64,000 nucleotides of DNA from Volvox africanus (lineage: Eukaryota; Chlorophyta; Chlorophyceae; Chlamydomonadales; Volvocaceae), in contig BSDZ01000014.1 in the NCBI GenBank assembly GCA_030268105.1, forward strand, positions 1,257,001 to 1,321,000, written 5' to 3'. How positions within the stretch are numbered: the stretch's first letter is position 1; each line of letters starts with the position of its first letter. Under the pieces are notes generated by a model. The model had not been told where the DNA came from, did not search any database, and saw only the letters and a program-made list of their open reading frames with translations. Positions 47,069-60,398 of the stretch are shown here, in pieces. The translations under genes and the position numbers were made by a program.

Positions 47069-50000
47069 ATGCGGGGGGGATATGGGAGGAGAAGGGGGGA
47101 AGTGGTGGAGAGGGAACCAGAAAGGGAGGGAGTCAAGAGACAACCACATGTCAGTGAGGGGAGGGGGGGTCGTAAGGGGGGGAGCAAAACCTTGCACCGT
47201 ACACTTTGCACCGTATATCATTAGTCTGTCTGTTGGGTTCTCCCGTACCGCCGTCATAAGCAAGACACGTGTGCACGCCCGCAGGAGTTGAGCTCCAGGG
47301 GGGGACTGTAGGACACACAACACACGTACGGCGCGCATACACACACGCACTTGTAGCTGCCCCTCAATCGGGTCCCAGATGTAGATGGAGCCGTCCGCCG
47401 CCGCCGCCGCCAACTGCCGGCCGTCAGGTCGCATTGCCACAGCGAGGACCTCATGACGGTGCTCCAGAACCTCGGAGGCTCCGGAGCCACCGCTGTCGTA
47501 CACATCCCATGTCCGTACTGTACGGTCCCAGGAAGCCGAGGCCAGCAGGGAGGTGATGGGGGAGAAGGAGAGACCCGACACAGGGCCCTCGTGACCCGTC
47601 AAGACGTCCAGAAGCCGGCCCGTCTTCAGCGACCAAACGAATATCTTAAAAAAATGAAGTACGGAAATGGGTGGAGGGGGCGGAATTAGAGAGGAAAAGG
47701 GAGGGGAGGAAGGGAGGGACTGAACCGAAAAAATCTGTACGACATTCAAGCTTTGAAAATGTAATTGAGCTGGGACGGGAGGCAAGAAGGCGTACGAGTA
47801 GGGTTTAAGTTTGAGCATACACACACACAGACGTACAAGACGTACCTGGAAGGTGTCGATAGCACCAGCTACCACCACCTCGCCGCCAGGATCCACAGCT
47901 AAACTGCCGTACTGTGCCGGGCTCGGTGACGTCATCGTACGGAAGTTGCGATACCTCACCAGGTCCCATGCCCGTACAGTGCCGTCCAGGGAAGCCGACA
48001 GCAGCACGGCACCCGACGGCAGAAAGGTGACTGCCGTGACGGGGGCGGTGTGCTCTGTGAAGGTGACGAAGCAGAACCCGGTTGCCAGCTGGAACACCTT
48101 GACCTGTGTTTGTGAAGGGGAAGAGGGTGTGTGTGATGACTTAGTGCCGTACTTGGTGCTCGCAGATATTGCCGAGCCACTTGTGTGCGTTCAAGGAAAG
48201 AATCCAGAATCTAGATCCATCTGGATCCATCCTTTAATCTGCATTCAATCGCGTAATTTCGCAAAGCAAACGCATATACAGGACGGATCCAGATCCAAGC
48301 AGAGGATCCAAGAGAATCCAAAAACCACAACCCAGATTTCCGAGACATGGACAGTGCAAACAACTAATTGCACACAGGGGAACGCGATGTGCCTTAGATC
48401 CAAAATCAAAACAAAATCCAGATCCTGGATCCACCTTGCAGTCATCTGCGCCCGTGGCTATGAGGGCGCCGTCCGGCGAGAAGGCGGTAGTGGTGATGTC
48501 GTGGAAGTGGCCTTGCTGCTTGAGCACGTACGTCTCACTTCGCCACTCCCACACCAGCAACTGACCCAAGCGAGCGCAGCCAACTACGAACGAAGGGGAG
48601 AGGAAGGGAGGCAATCGTGTGTGTATTTGTGGGTCTGGCACGTATCTCGCCTGTTGGTGGTTATGGTGTTCACGGTTTTGGTCGCTTTCCCCCCTCCTCA
48701 ATCCAACCGCCTCTTCAGTCCCCCCTGTCATACAGTGTCAACCACTTTCGTTAATACCGGTGGTTTAACCACCTACCCGCCAACCAATCCCCCGTGTGGT
48801 TGAAGGCCAGCGACGTGATTCTTTCGCGGCTGATGGACAGGGTGTGGAGGCAGGTGGGCTCCGGAACCAGCTGCTGCAGCTCGAACACGCCGGTGCTAAA
48901 ACCCAGTGCCAAGATACCGCTCGGCGAGTGGTAGGCGTACGACGTAACCCGGGCAGCGTTGGGGCGGGAAAAGTAGTGTTTAGCTGCCAAGTACCACTTG
49001 CCGCCTGTTAGGTCGCGAACACAAAAAGCGTGTGTTTGCGTAAGGGATGGGGAGAGGAGATGGAGAAAGGGGAGGGAGAGAAGAGCGACGAGGAGGGAGA
49101 GGAGAGGGAAAGTACGGCAGCATGAGCGTTAAGTGAAACATACTGGGAAGCCTCAACCTCTCTCTTACGATAAAACCCCAACTCATTCACATTGAAATAC
49201 GGTACGACCTGGTGAGTACGGAGAGTTGATGTCCTCGTCCGATGTTCACGTGTGTAACGGCGACAAGAATGCGGCCGTACAACGGTACGACAATACAAGA
49301 TGTGCCCCGTTCCTTCCCTCTCCCCTCCTCCTCCTGGCTCCCCTCCCCCCTTTCTCCCAACACGTATTGGAAGTTCTTAGAATCTTCCCTCCCCTACTGG
49401 ACCTCACCACCTCCCCGGGCCCCCTGAACCCCCCTCCTAGGACTGCACACCTGCCAACCGAGGGAAGGTTCCGCAGCCCCCAGCTCCCTCCGCCGCTGCC
49501 GTCACCACATCGCCGCCGGCTTGATTGACGTCACAGGATTTGGATCTGGATCCGGATTTTGCGGCAGCTTCCTCCTGATCGTCCTTTTCCTCTTCGTCCT
49601 CCTCCTCCTCCTTAACGTCCACCTTACTGCTCTCAGCCCCCTTCCGTTGCTTCTTTCTTTTCCCCCCATCTCTAACCTCCTGCTGCTGCCGAAGTCGATC
49701 CTCGCGCCGCCGTTTTGCCGCCACATGCTTGGCAAGGTTGCTGTACGGCACGCCAGCGGCAGCGGCGGCGGTGCCCGCCACCGCGTATGTCCATGCGAAC
49801 AGCGCACCGTCAGCGGATATGGAGTACATGAGGGGCGGGGAGGCGAGGATGGAGGTGGCGTCTGCGTCGTACGATTCCGGGACGCCCCCAGGAGTTGCAG
49901 ACTGCGATTCAGGGAGGGACATTTGATTGGAAGAGGCGGGGGCGGGAAAAAAAATAAAAATACGAAAAAACACAATGCATTTGGGGCCTCAAGCTGACCC

Positions 50001-51234
50001 GTACCAACCATTTAATGACCAGGGTATCGGGGGTGGCAGGGGGTGAGGGGAGCGGAATAGACACCGCAATTTACTGATCTCCCTTTCCTCTCATCAAGCC
50101 GTTCACAGCAGTTGGCATGGTCTACCTGCCCTCGGGCCTCCGCCCCAACTCACCGCCACTTGCGCCCGCATCCGCCCGCTCGAGAAAAACACCCCAACCA
50201 CCCCCTCCTTGTGGCCACCCAGAGCCGGGGGGTCATATCCCGGAATTGGATCCAAAGAAAAAACCCGCACGGTACCATCCCGGCACCCCGCCGCGATGAA
50301 GTACATCGGGTGATTCCCCGCCTCTCCCCCGGTGCCGCCATCGCCTCCTTGGCGGCAAGCGGGACTCCAATCCAGATCTAGTACGTCAGAGTGGGACTGT
50401 CCATACGTGCGGTACAGCTGCATGGGGCTCATCTGTTTCTCCAGGGACGGACTCAGCCAGACCTGTCGGGGTTGGGAGGGCGGGGACCCGGGCATGTGTT
50501 TATGTGTTTGTGGGAAGAGGGGGCAGAGGAAGGGGAGGGAGAGGGGGAGGGGAGAGGCGGGTTCTGAGGTGAAGAAGGGGGTGGGGTAAAGATGGAGACA
50601 GCTATGAGTTGTACGAATGAGATCCAATGAATCCGAGATGGGGGCGGCACCGGGGCAGGCTCGCTAAGACACGTACCTGCACCAGCTTGACCTGCCCAAC
50701 CGCTAAGTAGCGGCCATCGGGACTGAATTTGGCGCAGGCAACGGGGCCTTTGAAGGAGAAGTGGTGGAGCAGAACATTCCTCTTCCGGCTGATGAGCAGA
50801 GCTCGGCCGTCCTTGTCGATCGACACGAGCAGCGATCCATCGGGACTCACACAAATAGTTCGAATCTACATGCAGACAGCAAAATATCTTTGATGATTTT
50901 TAAATGTTAATCTAGAAGAGCATGAAGTTTATACGTCATCGTAATTGTGCATTTCCGGCGCATGGATGGTCGGGTCTTACCTGCGTCAGGTTCTCAAATG
51001 GAAAGCATTTGCTGGTGGACTCCGTGAGGTTGACCTGTCAAACGTAAATGTGATGAAGCAATAACTCGACAATAGAAAAGTCGGTAATGCCGGCCGCGCG
51101 GCGGCGCTCTGGGCTCTCGCATCACGGACCTGGCCAACGCGATTGCCAACGGGCGTTAGAAGCTCATTGTTGTGAATCAAAAGTGTCCCTCCACGATACG
51201 GTGCACCGAGAAGGTTATTGAAAACGAAATCCAT
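45549..51234 (-). CDS. PWP2: PWP2/UTP1, WD40 component of the U3 snoRNP (SSU processome)
   Basis: Nucleolar scaffold needed for early 18S rRNA processing. Twelve exons on the minus strand, all phase-checked: 51234-51130, 51034-50981, 50865-50677, 50462-50154, 49901-49451, 49004-48777, 48583-48435, 48103-47846, 47644-47351, 47021-46876, 46642-46501 and 46229-45549, giving 1,001 aa (yeast and human about 920). Seen: N-terminus NNLLGAPYRGGTLL with SPVGNRV-like LTPVGNRV, then the WD repeats, among them FSPDGRYLAV, TGDWLA, GQLLVWEWRSETYVLKQQGH, SASLDGTVRAWDLVRYRNFR and GHEGPVSGLSFSP with SASWDRTVRTWDV. After the second beta-propeller come RRFQLSHNRSLDG, NSKNMTDAGPLQLID and the helical Pwp2 domain ending near the stop. 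An inserted Lys/Glu-rich linker (about residues 280-370) accounts for the extra length, and the acidic yeast-type tail is absent. The call is secure. Confidence 0.96.
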
Positions 51235-52557
51235 TATAGCAGCGAATTTCAACCTGCAGTTTGTGGCATAACTGAAATAAGGTACAGTAGAGCGCTTACA
51301 TGATTGAAACGAATGAGGTGTTATTATCACGGTTCATCCCCGCGGCTGACTAAACAGCCCGTTGTCAGCTCTCGTTGTCGGTTGTAGCAGTTATTTTTCT
51401 TAACTGTGTATTGCAGCAACCAACCGATCCGAAACATCGATTTTTCATTGAAAAGCCGAATTTCACCGATCTTCCAAAATAATGATAATAATTTCATTTA
51501 TATCTTGCTCAATAATAATCCTCTAAAAATATTTATCTTTTTTATGTTTTCGCTTTCTTAACCGCATATTGGAAGAAGTCGACTTATTTAACATCTTTAC
51601 GAGCAGTAATGCCTACCATGGACATGAAAGTGTCTTGAATAGGAATTGCTGTCATCAGTTTTAAAAACCGATAAACCGGGCTGAGTTGGACTGGGCTGCA
51701 GTTTTGACGTCATCTCATGAGGATCGAAAATGCCTTCAGTACCGCAAACAAGGTTATCAACTTCCAGACGCAAAAAGCGGCCCCCTGCCCCTGCCTCCCT
51801 GCCCCTGCTCAAAATTTTTTCTTAATACCACTCTCTCTCTCCGCAGATTCACTTACCTTAATACGCCCTTCATATAGACTGTGGTTTATAAGTTACATTT
51901 AATATTCATTTTACCTCAAATACCCGATATCTGATTCACCTCCTCCTCCACCGCTACCACCACCACCACCTCCTCCTCCAAAGCCATGCCCATCGTTACC
52001 GCTTTGTGTAGGCCAAGATTCGGATGCTTCGTTTGCTAGAGGTAGAGGCATCATCGTACATCGTCGTACATGCCGCCTTCAGGGTGACCGCCATCTGTCT
52101 CTCTGTTTATCTGTCTGTCTGTCAGATCCTAAATCATTAGTCATGAAGTCCGTACACACACACAACAGAATTAACCAAAGGCAGTCAAAGGCAGTTTGCA
52201 TAAATACCTGAGTTCATTTACCTCAGCATCATGTGCTGTACGAAATGCATTCAGATAATAGCATTGACAGCGCTCAACAGAAACAACGAAACACACACAC
52301 ACGTACATACAGATCCACACACTCTCACATACACACACAAAACCGTTTTCCAGGTTAGCCATCAGCATCCGTCGGGCCCCCGGTGGTTTGCATCGCTTCC
52401 TATCTAGGCACTGCCCCGGGAGACCTCCTCATCCCGAAACGAACACATGATCCGCTTATCCACTTTTGACATCCAGTTCTCTCCTCTAACCAATTTGTGT
52501 ACCGCATTTCCCGGGACGTCTAACCCTAACACGTGCACGGCACTGTGCGGCATCGCC
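51235..52557. other. PWP2 upstream region
   Basis: Holds the PWP2 promoter (minus strand, just right of 51234), an AT-rich part at 51370-51600 and a CA/TG-rich part at 52140-52340. No supported gene. Confidence 0.6.
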
Positions 52558-54638
52558 CTAGCTGTGGACCTTTCCCCAAAGGAGTCTGGTGAGGGCGTGG
52601 CTGAGCAGCCCCATGGGTCCGAAGAAAAAACACAGCAGCACGGAGTGCGCCGTGGGGTTGCTTGTACGGATGCCGTCCAAGGCTATCTCTCTGCGACCAC
52701 ACGCCATGTACGACGGGGACGGGGGGAAGCACCGAGGTTAGCGGGGGGCAGCGGGGTTAGGCAGCGGCACCTCGTTCCGAACCCAGGGAGGGAAAGGGGA
52801 AGGACGCGGTTCACCGGAACGAAGGGGAGAAGGGGGAGGGGGAAGTCGAATAAAACGAAACCGTGTGCCGATACTGATACTGAAGAAACGAGGACCGAAT
52901 TGAGGGCGGAGAGGGGGAGAGGGAAGAGGGGGAGGGGGGAGAGGGGGAGAGGGGAACGGACAAGGGAAGAGGGAAAAGCCCCGGCCCCATATAGGCCCCC
53001 CATAAGGCCCTTCTCCATCCATATCCTCACCTCGCCATGAGCGCATCCAGCGCGAGCAGGTGGAGCCAACTCAGCAACGTAACCAACGGTTGAGAGAACA
53101 TCGCCGCCAGCGGGCTCAAATCGATAGCCGTGACGGCACATCCCGCCAGTACAGCAGAGTGTACGGAAGATACGACGCCCGCCAAAGCGGTGCCCAGACC
53201 CGCCTGCCAGGCGCCTACCAATGTGGTGGCGTACAGCAATGATAGACCGACGTACAGAGCACAGCTGTTGAATAGCAGGTCGCGGGTCTAGGGGGGAAGG
53301 GGGGACGAGGAGTGTACGGCATCAAGACAGATAATCATTAATCAGATTCCTCATGGATAGATAGATAGATAGATAAATATGTCGTTCAAGAGCCGTTAAC
53401 ATAATGTACGGGCATGATACGGCAGAGTGAGGGAAGAGGTACGACGAGTTTGGGAACAAGGACGGAGGGTTTCGGAGCATGTGGGCATAGCGGCCCACAA
53501 GCGTGTTAGGGGTTTGGGTCCGAGCGGGGACATGCTTGGGGGGCATAAAGATGTTGAGAGGAAGGTGTATGACGCCTTTTGCTTGTACAACAGCACACGC
53601 AACAGTCAATATTTGCGTTTTGTATTATTAGCTCAGCCATCCCCCTTCTCCCTCTTCCCCCTTCTCTATCTTCTGCTTTTATTTGAGACCTCGGCAACTA
53701 CCCACCTACCTAGTTTACCTTGAATCTATTTCCACCTTCCCTACTCTGCACGACACCGACCGCCATCATCTTCCGGGACCCGACTATTTAACCCGTGTCT
53801 CCGTCATCACCAGCTTCCAGTAACCTTGCCATTAATGTCCTTCATTTGTACGGCTCATCATGTACGACAATTTCACGAACAGCACATGTCAGCACAGCAA
53901 CACCCCTTTTCCTGCGCACCAGCCTAAGTGTTGGGAAGAAGGCCATCAAGCCGTACATGGGAACCATCAAAGCGGAGCTGGCGGTAAACCAGGTAGCGGC
54001 GGAGACGCCAAACACGCCGGCAGCGGCGACGGAAGCACTGGCACCGCAGCAACAGCCTTTGCATGTTGCTGCGGCGGCGGTGGAGGCGGCTGCAGGCGCT
54101 GCCCTAATCGCCAACCTGCGGGGTCCAGCTGCAGCTGCGACTGCCCCCCGCACATCGGCGTTGCTACTCAGCTCGGGAATGATTGCTGGAAAGAGCCACA
54201 GTACGACACAGTACGGAACGGGAGGGGAGATGAGAGGTGACAGGTTCCAAAGGCGAGCTGAAGGAAGTTAAGAGGTCATATAGGGGAGTCCAAAGGGTCA
54301 GGTTTCGATAATTAGCCAGCAGCAGGTTGTGTGACTTGTGTGTTTGGAACTAACGTGTACTGCATGTACGGGCGCTCACTATCAATTTTGGAATAGTAGA
54401 AGATAGAAGAGCTAGCGATAAGAATTCTAGTTTGACAGGGAAGGGGTTACGCTGGTTCAAATGCTGTGGCCTGCAAGCACTAAACGAGACGCATGATCGC
54501 TATAAAACACCCGTTTCGGGCCAGCTTGCGGTAAACGCCTCTAAGAAAAAGAATCTTACCAATAGTTTGTTGCTTTCTCCAAGCAGTGCTCAGCCCAGGA
54601 GTAGACTTCCCAAGGCAGCTTCTGAGAGACGTCGCCAT
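52558..54638 (-). CDS. ABA4: ABA4-like (DUF4281) plastid membrane protein
   Basis: Plant ABA4 is an integral plastid membrane protein needed for neoxanthin formation from violaxanthin. Four exons on the minus strand join in frame: 54638-54560, 54185-53920, 53287-53031 and 52690-52558 (244 aa). The start MATSLRSCLGKSTPGLSTAW is a typical plastid transit peptide and is followed by an Ala-rich stretch. The conserved core is clear: FTASSALMVPMYGLMAFFPT, LAAMFSQPLVTLLSWLHLLA, LDALMAREIALDG, then AHSVLLCFFFGPMGLLSHAL near the C-terminus. Four hydrophobic segments are visible, as expected. Its start lies 559 bp from the start of THI10, transcribed the other way. A diverged DR2 repeat sits in its last intron. 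Other DUF4281 proteins of unknown function exist in algae, so activity on violaxanthin is inferred from the family. Confidence 0.9.
52821..52885 (+). repeat. Dispersed repeat DR2, diverged copy C (ABA4 intron)
   Basis: G-rich lead, then AAGTCGAATAAAACGAAACC and CCGATACTGATACTG, which follows the order of the DR2 core (AAGTCGAATAAATGAGACCT ... GATACC) with substitutions. It lies in the third ABA4 intron. Confidence 0.5.
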
Positions 54639-55197
54639 CGCCGCCCGGATTAGAAAATAAGTTGAATCAGAGAGAGCAAGTGAGAGAGACTGTATCTTCC
54701 CTTGTTTAAGCTTGCTCTTTAAGTGATAATGTCACTGACGCCTCGGCCCTGACATTGTGACGCTATGTGTTAATTCGATGGACTTCAGCCGAGATGGACC
54801 TATCGCCCAGAATCTCAGCGAGAAAATTAGTACAGACAACAGTTTTGTTTGTGACTTTCCATCTGCGCCCCTCCTGGAGCGCCGTGCCACCAACCATCAA
54901 CCGAAAACAATGAACGGGAGCACGGGATACCAAAACCCAAATGACCCATACACGTATCGTCGAATCCTTTTTAAGCGATAAGATAATTGCGCCTTATGAG
55001 ATGTGTAAAGAAGTCATTACAATGATAACACAATAGGAAATACAAGAGAATACGACTGCTAGACTGCTAGGCCTAGCGTAGGACGCGTACGCCATCGCAC
55101 ATCATCACCTGCCAGAGAACTCCGATCTTACCGCCTTTGTGTTATCCACCACCTCGATATATTGAAAAGAAAAAAGAAAAGGAATTTAAAATATAAA
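54639..55197. promoter_or_regulatory. Divergent promoter region ABA4 / THI10
   Basis: 559 bp separate the two start codons, which face away from each other. No obvious TATA box for either gene except the AT-rich run just before the THI10 ATG. A 74-codon + frame at 54757-54981 is present without any support as a gene. Confidence 0.55.
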
Positions 55198-57280
55198 ATG
55201 TCTTCTTCTGCTCATTCCGATAACTCGCTTAAGCTGGAAGCGACGTCGGTGTCATGCTGGCAGCTCTGGCAGGCGGTTCGCAGCAAGCGCCCACTGGTGC
55301 ACTGCATCACCAACTTCGTCTCCATGGACTTTATGGCAAACGTACTGCTTGCCGCGGGCTGCTCGCCGGCCATGGTAAAGAGGAATGGCCTCATCGCGCA
55401 TGGCCCGGGACAAACTCATCGCCTCAAAGGCCGTAACCTTTTGAGCATCTTTCTCTCTCACATCATCGTTGTATTTCTCACAACGGGAGTCCCCCGCTAC
55501 AGGAACATGTGACTCCCATGGGCCCCACGATTGATTGATTTATTGACCAGCAGGCGCATTCGTTGGACGAGGTGGAATCTTTCGTTGCAATTAGCTCGGC
55601 CCTGTTAGTAAACATGGGCACACTGTCTCCTGAGTGGGTGGCATCGAAAAAGCTCGCGGCAAAGAAGGTGCGCTCCTGAACAGTTATACCGGTCAACCAC
55701 CAATTTCGTTATCAAAACCACCCAACGAACTCCCACAACCATAATCATTTTTCTTTCATCGTACGCTGCTCTCTTCCTACGTCCTTTTTTCCTCCTGCGG
55801 GATTCCTTCCGTATCTGGATTCACTGCCGTACTCCCCTATTTCCGGGGGAGATCCAGGCCGTGGAGTTAGGCAAGCCCTGGGTTTTGGATCCAGTGGGTT
55901 GCGGAGCCACCCCCGTCCGTACAACCTCCTGTCTGGAGCTACTCGCCTGCAAACCCACTGTCGTACGGGGGAATGCCTCTGAGATTCTTGCGCTGGCGGG
56001 AGCTGCGGCCAGTGTGAAGGGAGTGGACAGTACGGCAATAAGCAATGATGCGCTGGAGGTGGGCCAAAATAGAAACGTGCCCCCGTCACATTCGTGTGTG
56101 TTTTGCGTTGGGGAAACGATTATGGTGGTGTGTGCGCGCACACGTTGGTTTCGGTGCCCATCTTGATGCGTGTGACAGTCTCTGATGCGCTCGTGAGGGG
56201 GTACTGCTGGTGGGGCCTAATCGCGTGTATCCGCCACACGGTTTGTGTTTGCATAACTTAGGGTTAATATCGGTTCCCCTCCCCCTCCCCCTCCCCCTCT
56301 CCCTTCCTTCAGGACGCCAAGCACCTGGCGTCCAAACACTCTTGCATCGTGGTGGTGTCGGGTGCAGTGGATTACGTGAGTACGTACGGCATCAGTAATG
56401 TACGGATAAATGAACGAATGAATGCATGGGGGAGAGCTTTGATATAATCCTTACTATGGGTTATGCAGGTTGCCACAGAAGGCCGAAGTCCCCCCGTCTG
56501 CCCTCAAACACACGGACATACGGACACACGGACATACACACTCCGTCTCCCCCCCTCCTCCAGGTGACTGATGGCCAGCGGGTGGTAACGGTCCGCAACG
56601 GGCACCCGCTGCTGACCCTCATCACGGCAGCGGGCTGTTCAGTCACCGCGCTGATCGCCGCCTTCGTTGCGGTGGCACCTGGACAGGCCCTCCTCGCCAC
56701 CGCACATGCACTGGCAGTATTCGGGTACGGAAAGTCATGAGATGACGTAAGCAGTGTCTGTGTGGTGTTTAGGTTCAGGTGCGTTCAGGTCTCTAGGATT
56801 GATAGAAAAAGGTGGTTGACGGTTGGAATTTGACGATTGGGGGAAGGGGATATTCGCTGGGGGGTTTCCTGGCCTCACTCTGACCTTCTTCCCGACTCCC
56901 CATCGTCCCAACTGTCTCAACCACCTGGCCCCTTTCCCTCCCCCGCATTCCCCGCGTGCCCCTCCCCGTCCAAAGCCTCGCCGCTGAGGAGGGCCTCAAG
57001 GTGGTTCCCCGTCCAGGACCCGGAAGCCTCCGAGTGGCCCTCATCGACCTCCTTCACATGGTGCAGGAGGTGAGGGGGGGGAAGCATGAGGGGCGTTGGG
57101 GGCGACCGGGGGAGGGAGGGGTAGGGAAGGGGGAGAGCGGCGAAAGGCCCCCGGCGCACATGCACACACACACACACACACACACACACCACCGCCCACA
57201 CGGGCCCCATCCCCATTGTCCTGCCTCAGGATACGGTCGTTGAAGGAGTCCGTGTTGCTGTCATGAGCCAGTTGTCATGA
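55198..57280 (+). CDS. THI10: Hydroxyethylthiazole kinase (ThiM family)
   Basis: Phosphorylates 4-methyl-5-hydroxyethylthiazole in thiamine synthesis and salvage. Seven exons join in frame: 55198-55374, 55554-55667, 55858-56058, 56313-56375, 56564-56724, 56976-57069 and 57230-57280 (286 aa; bacterial ThiM is about 265). Family signatures in order: [110 protein letters not shown], the active-site Cys in [15 protein letters not shown], and [12 protein letters not shown] near the end. The ATG at 55198 is the first in frame after an AT-rich leader. In C. reinhardtii the thi-10 locus is linked to mating type, and its product is this enzyme. No long transit peptide is evident, so localisation is open. 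The family call is very secure. Confidence 0.95.
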
Positions 57281-60200
57281 TAACTGACAACAGATAACTG
57301 AGAACTGAGAACCGACTGCGGAGGGGGTTGGGGATCGAGGCCTGGCGCCGGAGCAGCAACAGGGCGCCGCCTGATCGCAGAGTTTGCCGAATGAGAAATA
57401 GTGAACGTGTTTGCAAATCATTATGTTGGTGGTTTCGGCTCCAAGGTGATGGCTCACGGTACACGCTGCGTGGCGGGCCGTCTCTCGGTTGCTTGTACAT
57501 CTGCCTGCTCATACGGACGAATGTATACGACCGTATACGAGCGTGTCTATATATGCTTAACTGTGCATAACTGTAAATGTGTGTTTATGAACCGAAAGAA
57601 GGGAGGGGAGGAGGGTGTTGGAATGTGAGCAACACCCATATACGAAAGAGTGTCAGAGCAAGTAATACGGCCCACGAGGGGCCGGGCGCTTTGCTGACTT
57701 CATCAGAGGGGTCGTGGCAGTGATCATCGACGTGTATGGCTTCCCAGTTCACACACACATGTGTGTGTGCTGGTTTTTGTGTTTTGTATGTGCCGTACGT
57801 GGTCGTGTTTTCTCAGAAGAACCTGCATTCGTACGTGCCTATATGTTCACTCAACCATCAAATTTGTAATTATGTTGTACACAGTACACGTATCAGCAAG
57901 CTCATCTATAAGTCATCTATACATGCTCGGCTCATGTCAATTATTACTGAGCAGTTTATCATGATTGGTGATTTAAACTCGAAATCGATTCCGGAATCGT
58001 TATTTGTCATGCCGCCGCTTTGACGCTGTCGTTGCCAAAAGGTATATTCGCAAGGCCCTCCTGAGCATCTTGGATCTTGCACGAATTGATGTGTTAAACT
58101 GACATGTTCGAAAGGGCGATGATTTTCTATTTATGTATTCTTATTTATAGTGTGTGAGATGGTGGGTTCCATACTTTTCTGTCTGGTCGTTTGAAGGTGA
58201 TATGAGGAGGAGGGAACGCTAAGTACAGCGCACATTGGGTTTTTCAGTGGCTGTACGGACAGAAACCGAAATAGACATACCCGAACCTGTGTATGTATGT
58301 GCAGGACACAACTCCCGCCTCCTCTTCCCTGACGGACTGACATGTTCATATAAATATATAACAAATAGATGCGGGAGTACGATAATTCCGTACGATAATT
58401 TTATAATCCGTACGCTGCAAGTACCTGCAATAAAAAACAGACACTAGCAACTCCCCCCCCTCCCCAACCAACCAGATAACAGGTCCATTGGGTCAGACCA
58501 GAAGGGTGGGTTTTAACACCGACCCACGGGTCGTCGGGGAGTGGCTCTGTCCTCTCTACCGCTAGGAGCATCGATCGCAATGGGCGCCGCAACATCAATG
58601 AGTCGCGTATGAGAGACGCTAGGGGCGGTCGGAGAAGCGATGCAAACAACCACCAGGTCTCCTCCCCGCGGCTGGGGGGCCACACACACACACCGTAGGC
58701 TCAAAACACACAGGAATCGGCGCGTGGGAACATAACATGACCTGCAATTGCGAGGTTGCGCCGTACACGGCACGTCACTGCACGTCAGGATCTCTACTCC
58801 TCCATCAGCAGCAAAAACGATTATACATAACACATACACAACAGAAAATAACGGCCTCGTTTGACAGAAACCTGTCAGACTGAGAAATGCACTTGGGAGG
58901 GAGCAACAGATTAAACTTAGGGAACAAATATTTCCCATTTCTCCGTCCCAGGTTTAACCGATTGCCGTGCAACATGAAGTTGACCAAAAAGACATGGAGG
59001 AACACACACACACATGCTTTCCAAACCCTAAGTTAACAGAAACGCAGCACGGGAAACTCCCCCGCCCTCCGCTCCGTCTTGACTGTCCCTCCCGCACTCG
59101 CACCTGTCTTAGCCACTGTCGGGAAATGTACGGCAAAATCATTGTACGGCAGAGGAAAAGAGAGACAGACAGACATATTTCAACTTGAACCTCTTGGGTG
59201 ATTCCCCCTTCCAATTGAAGCTGACACCACACACCCATTGAATATGTTACTAATGATTATAATCCTGACAGCCAAATCAGGAAAGCTGACCCCTAAGAAC
59301 CCTTCAACAACCCTTCTGACACACGCACACATGCATGCTCGCCGGCGGACGGAAAGGCTGCTCTGGCACACCAGACATGTCGTACGCACTTCTATCAAGC
59401 GCTTGAAAATAATAATACACACACACACGCAACCGTGCCGTACCATTATGTCGACCGCCCTGGCCCCACCCCGTCCTCGTGACCCATGGGTAGCTCATAA
59501 GCGAGAGGGAGAGGAAATGAGAGCGCTAGAGCGTAAGGCCCATTTGGCCAATTCCATTATTCGTGCTGCATCCTCTCAGTAGGCACTGAATTATTGGCTC
59601 TCCGATTTCGTTGTTGTTATTGGTGGTGGTTGGGGTGTACGACAACGCACAGCGCAGTGCGGTGTGGAGCATGTGTATGTGTTCATGCGTATCTCCCCTT
59701 TCCGCGCCTCGCCGCCAGCCCAACCCCATCCACATCTCAGACAGCACCTCCTGGACGGGTTCTGGCACCTTCACCGCCTCGGCCCAAAAACCAACCACCT
59801 CAGTCTTGTCACACAAAAGCAAAGCGCGGGAACCTCAATGTGCATATAACAATAACTCAACGAGACCCATGGGCCCTGAATCTCACGTCAAGTGGATTTG
59901 CGCAACGTGCCGCACGCGCGCGCGCGTGTGTGTGTGTGTGTATGTGTATGTGTGCCCACAGACAGTGAGCCGCTTCCTCTGCCCTTTTTGCCCTCTGCTT
60001 TTTCAACTCTCAACACAGCAGCTGTCCGCAGCTCTCGTCAGTGGCACTGGTCTCCTCTCCCTCACCCGCCACATTCCATTCCCCCCTTCCCCCCCCCACT
60101 CACGCTACAACCACCGATGAGAACCCAAAGGTTTCCGCTGCCGCCGAAGCTGCCGCCACCAACAACAACCATAACCACAGTCACACAACAAAACCACCAG

Positions 60201-60398
60201 CAGTTGTGGCAGCGCCATACGGCTGCATGTGGGTGTGTGTAACGCACGTGCTGCAGCTTAGTGTGGTATCCTGAGGTATCTACGGGTAGTGTCAGGGATG
60301 GACCGTGCGTGTATGGTCATCTTCCGATTGGGCCTTTGCTTAGGCGGACACGACAGAGATACAACACTTAGCGGGTCATCGGTCAGTCCGGCACGTTG
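57281..60398. other. Spacer between THI10 and the PTC7-type gene
   Basis: Carries the THI10 3' region and TGTAA signal. No gene model could be completed. Coding-like stretches with C-rich third positions occur at about 58471-58655, 59700-59810 and 60100-60274, but open frames exist on both strands there and no exon chain holds phase. GACCC-ATGGGTC palindromes occur at 58521, 59479 and 59863. Confidence 0.45.
57572..57576 (+). terminator. TGTAA polyadenylation signal (THI10)
   Basis: The volvocine poly(A) signal TGTAA occurs 292 nt after the THI10 stop, on the coding strand. It is the first such pentamer I found downstream. Confidence 0.45.

Noticed and set aside
57736..58023. 95-codon + frame after THI10
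   Set aside because: TG/CA-rich, AT-ending codons unlike the neighbouring genes, no domain; probably THI10 3' flank.
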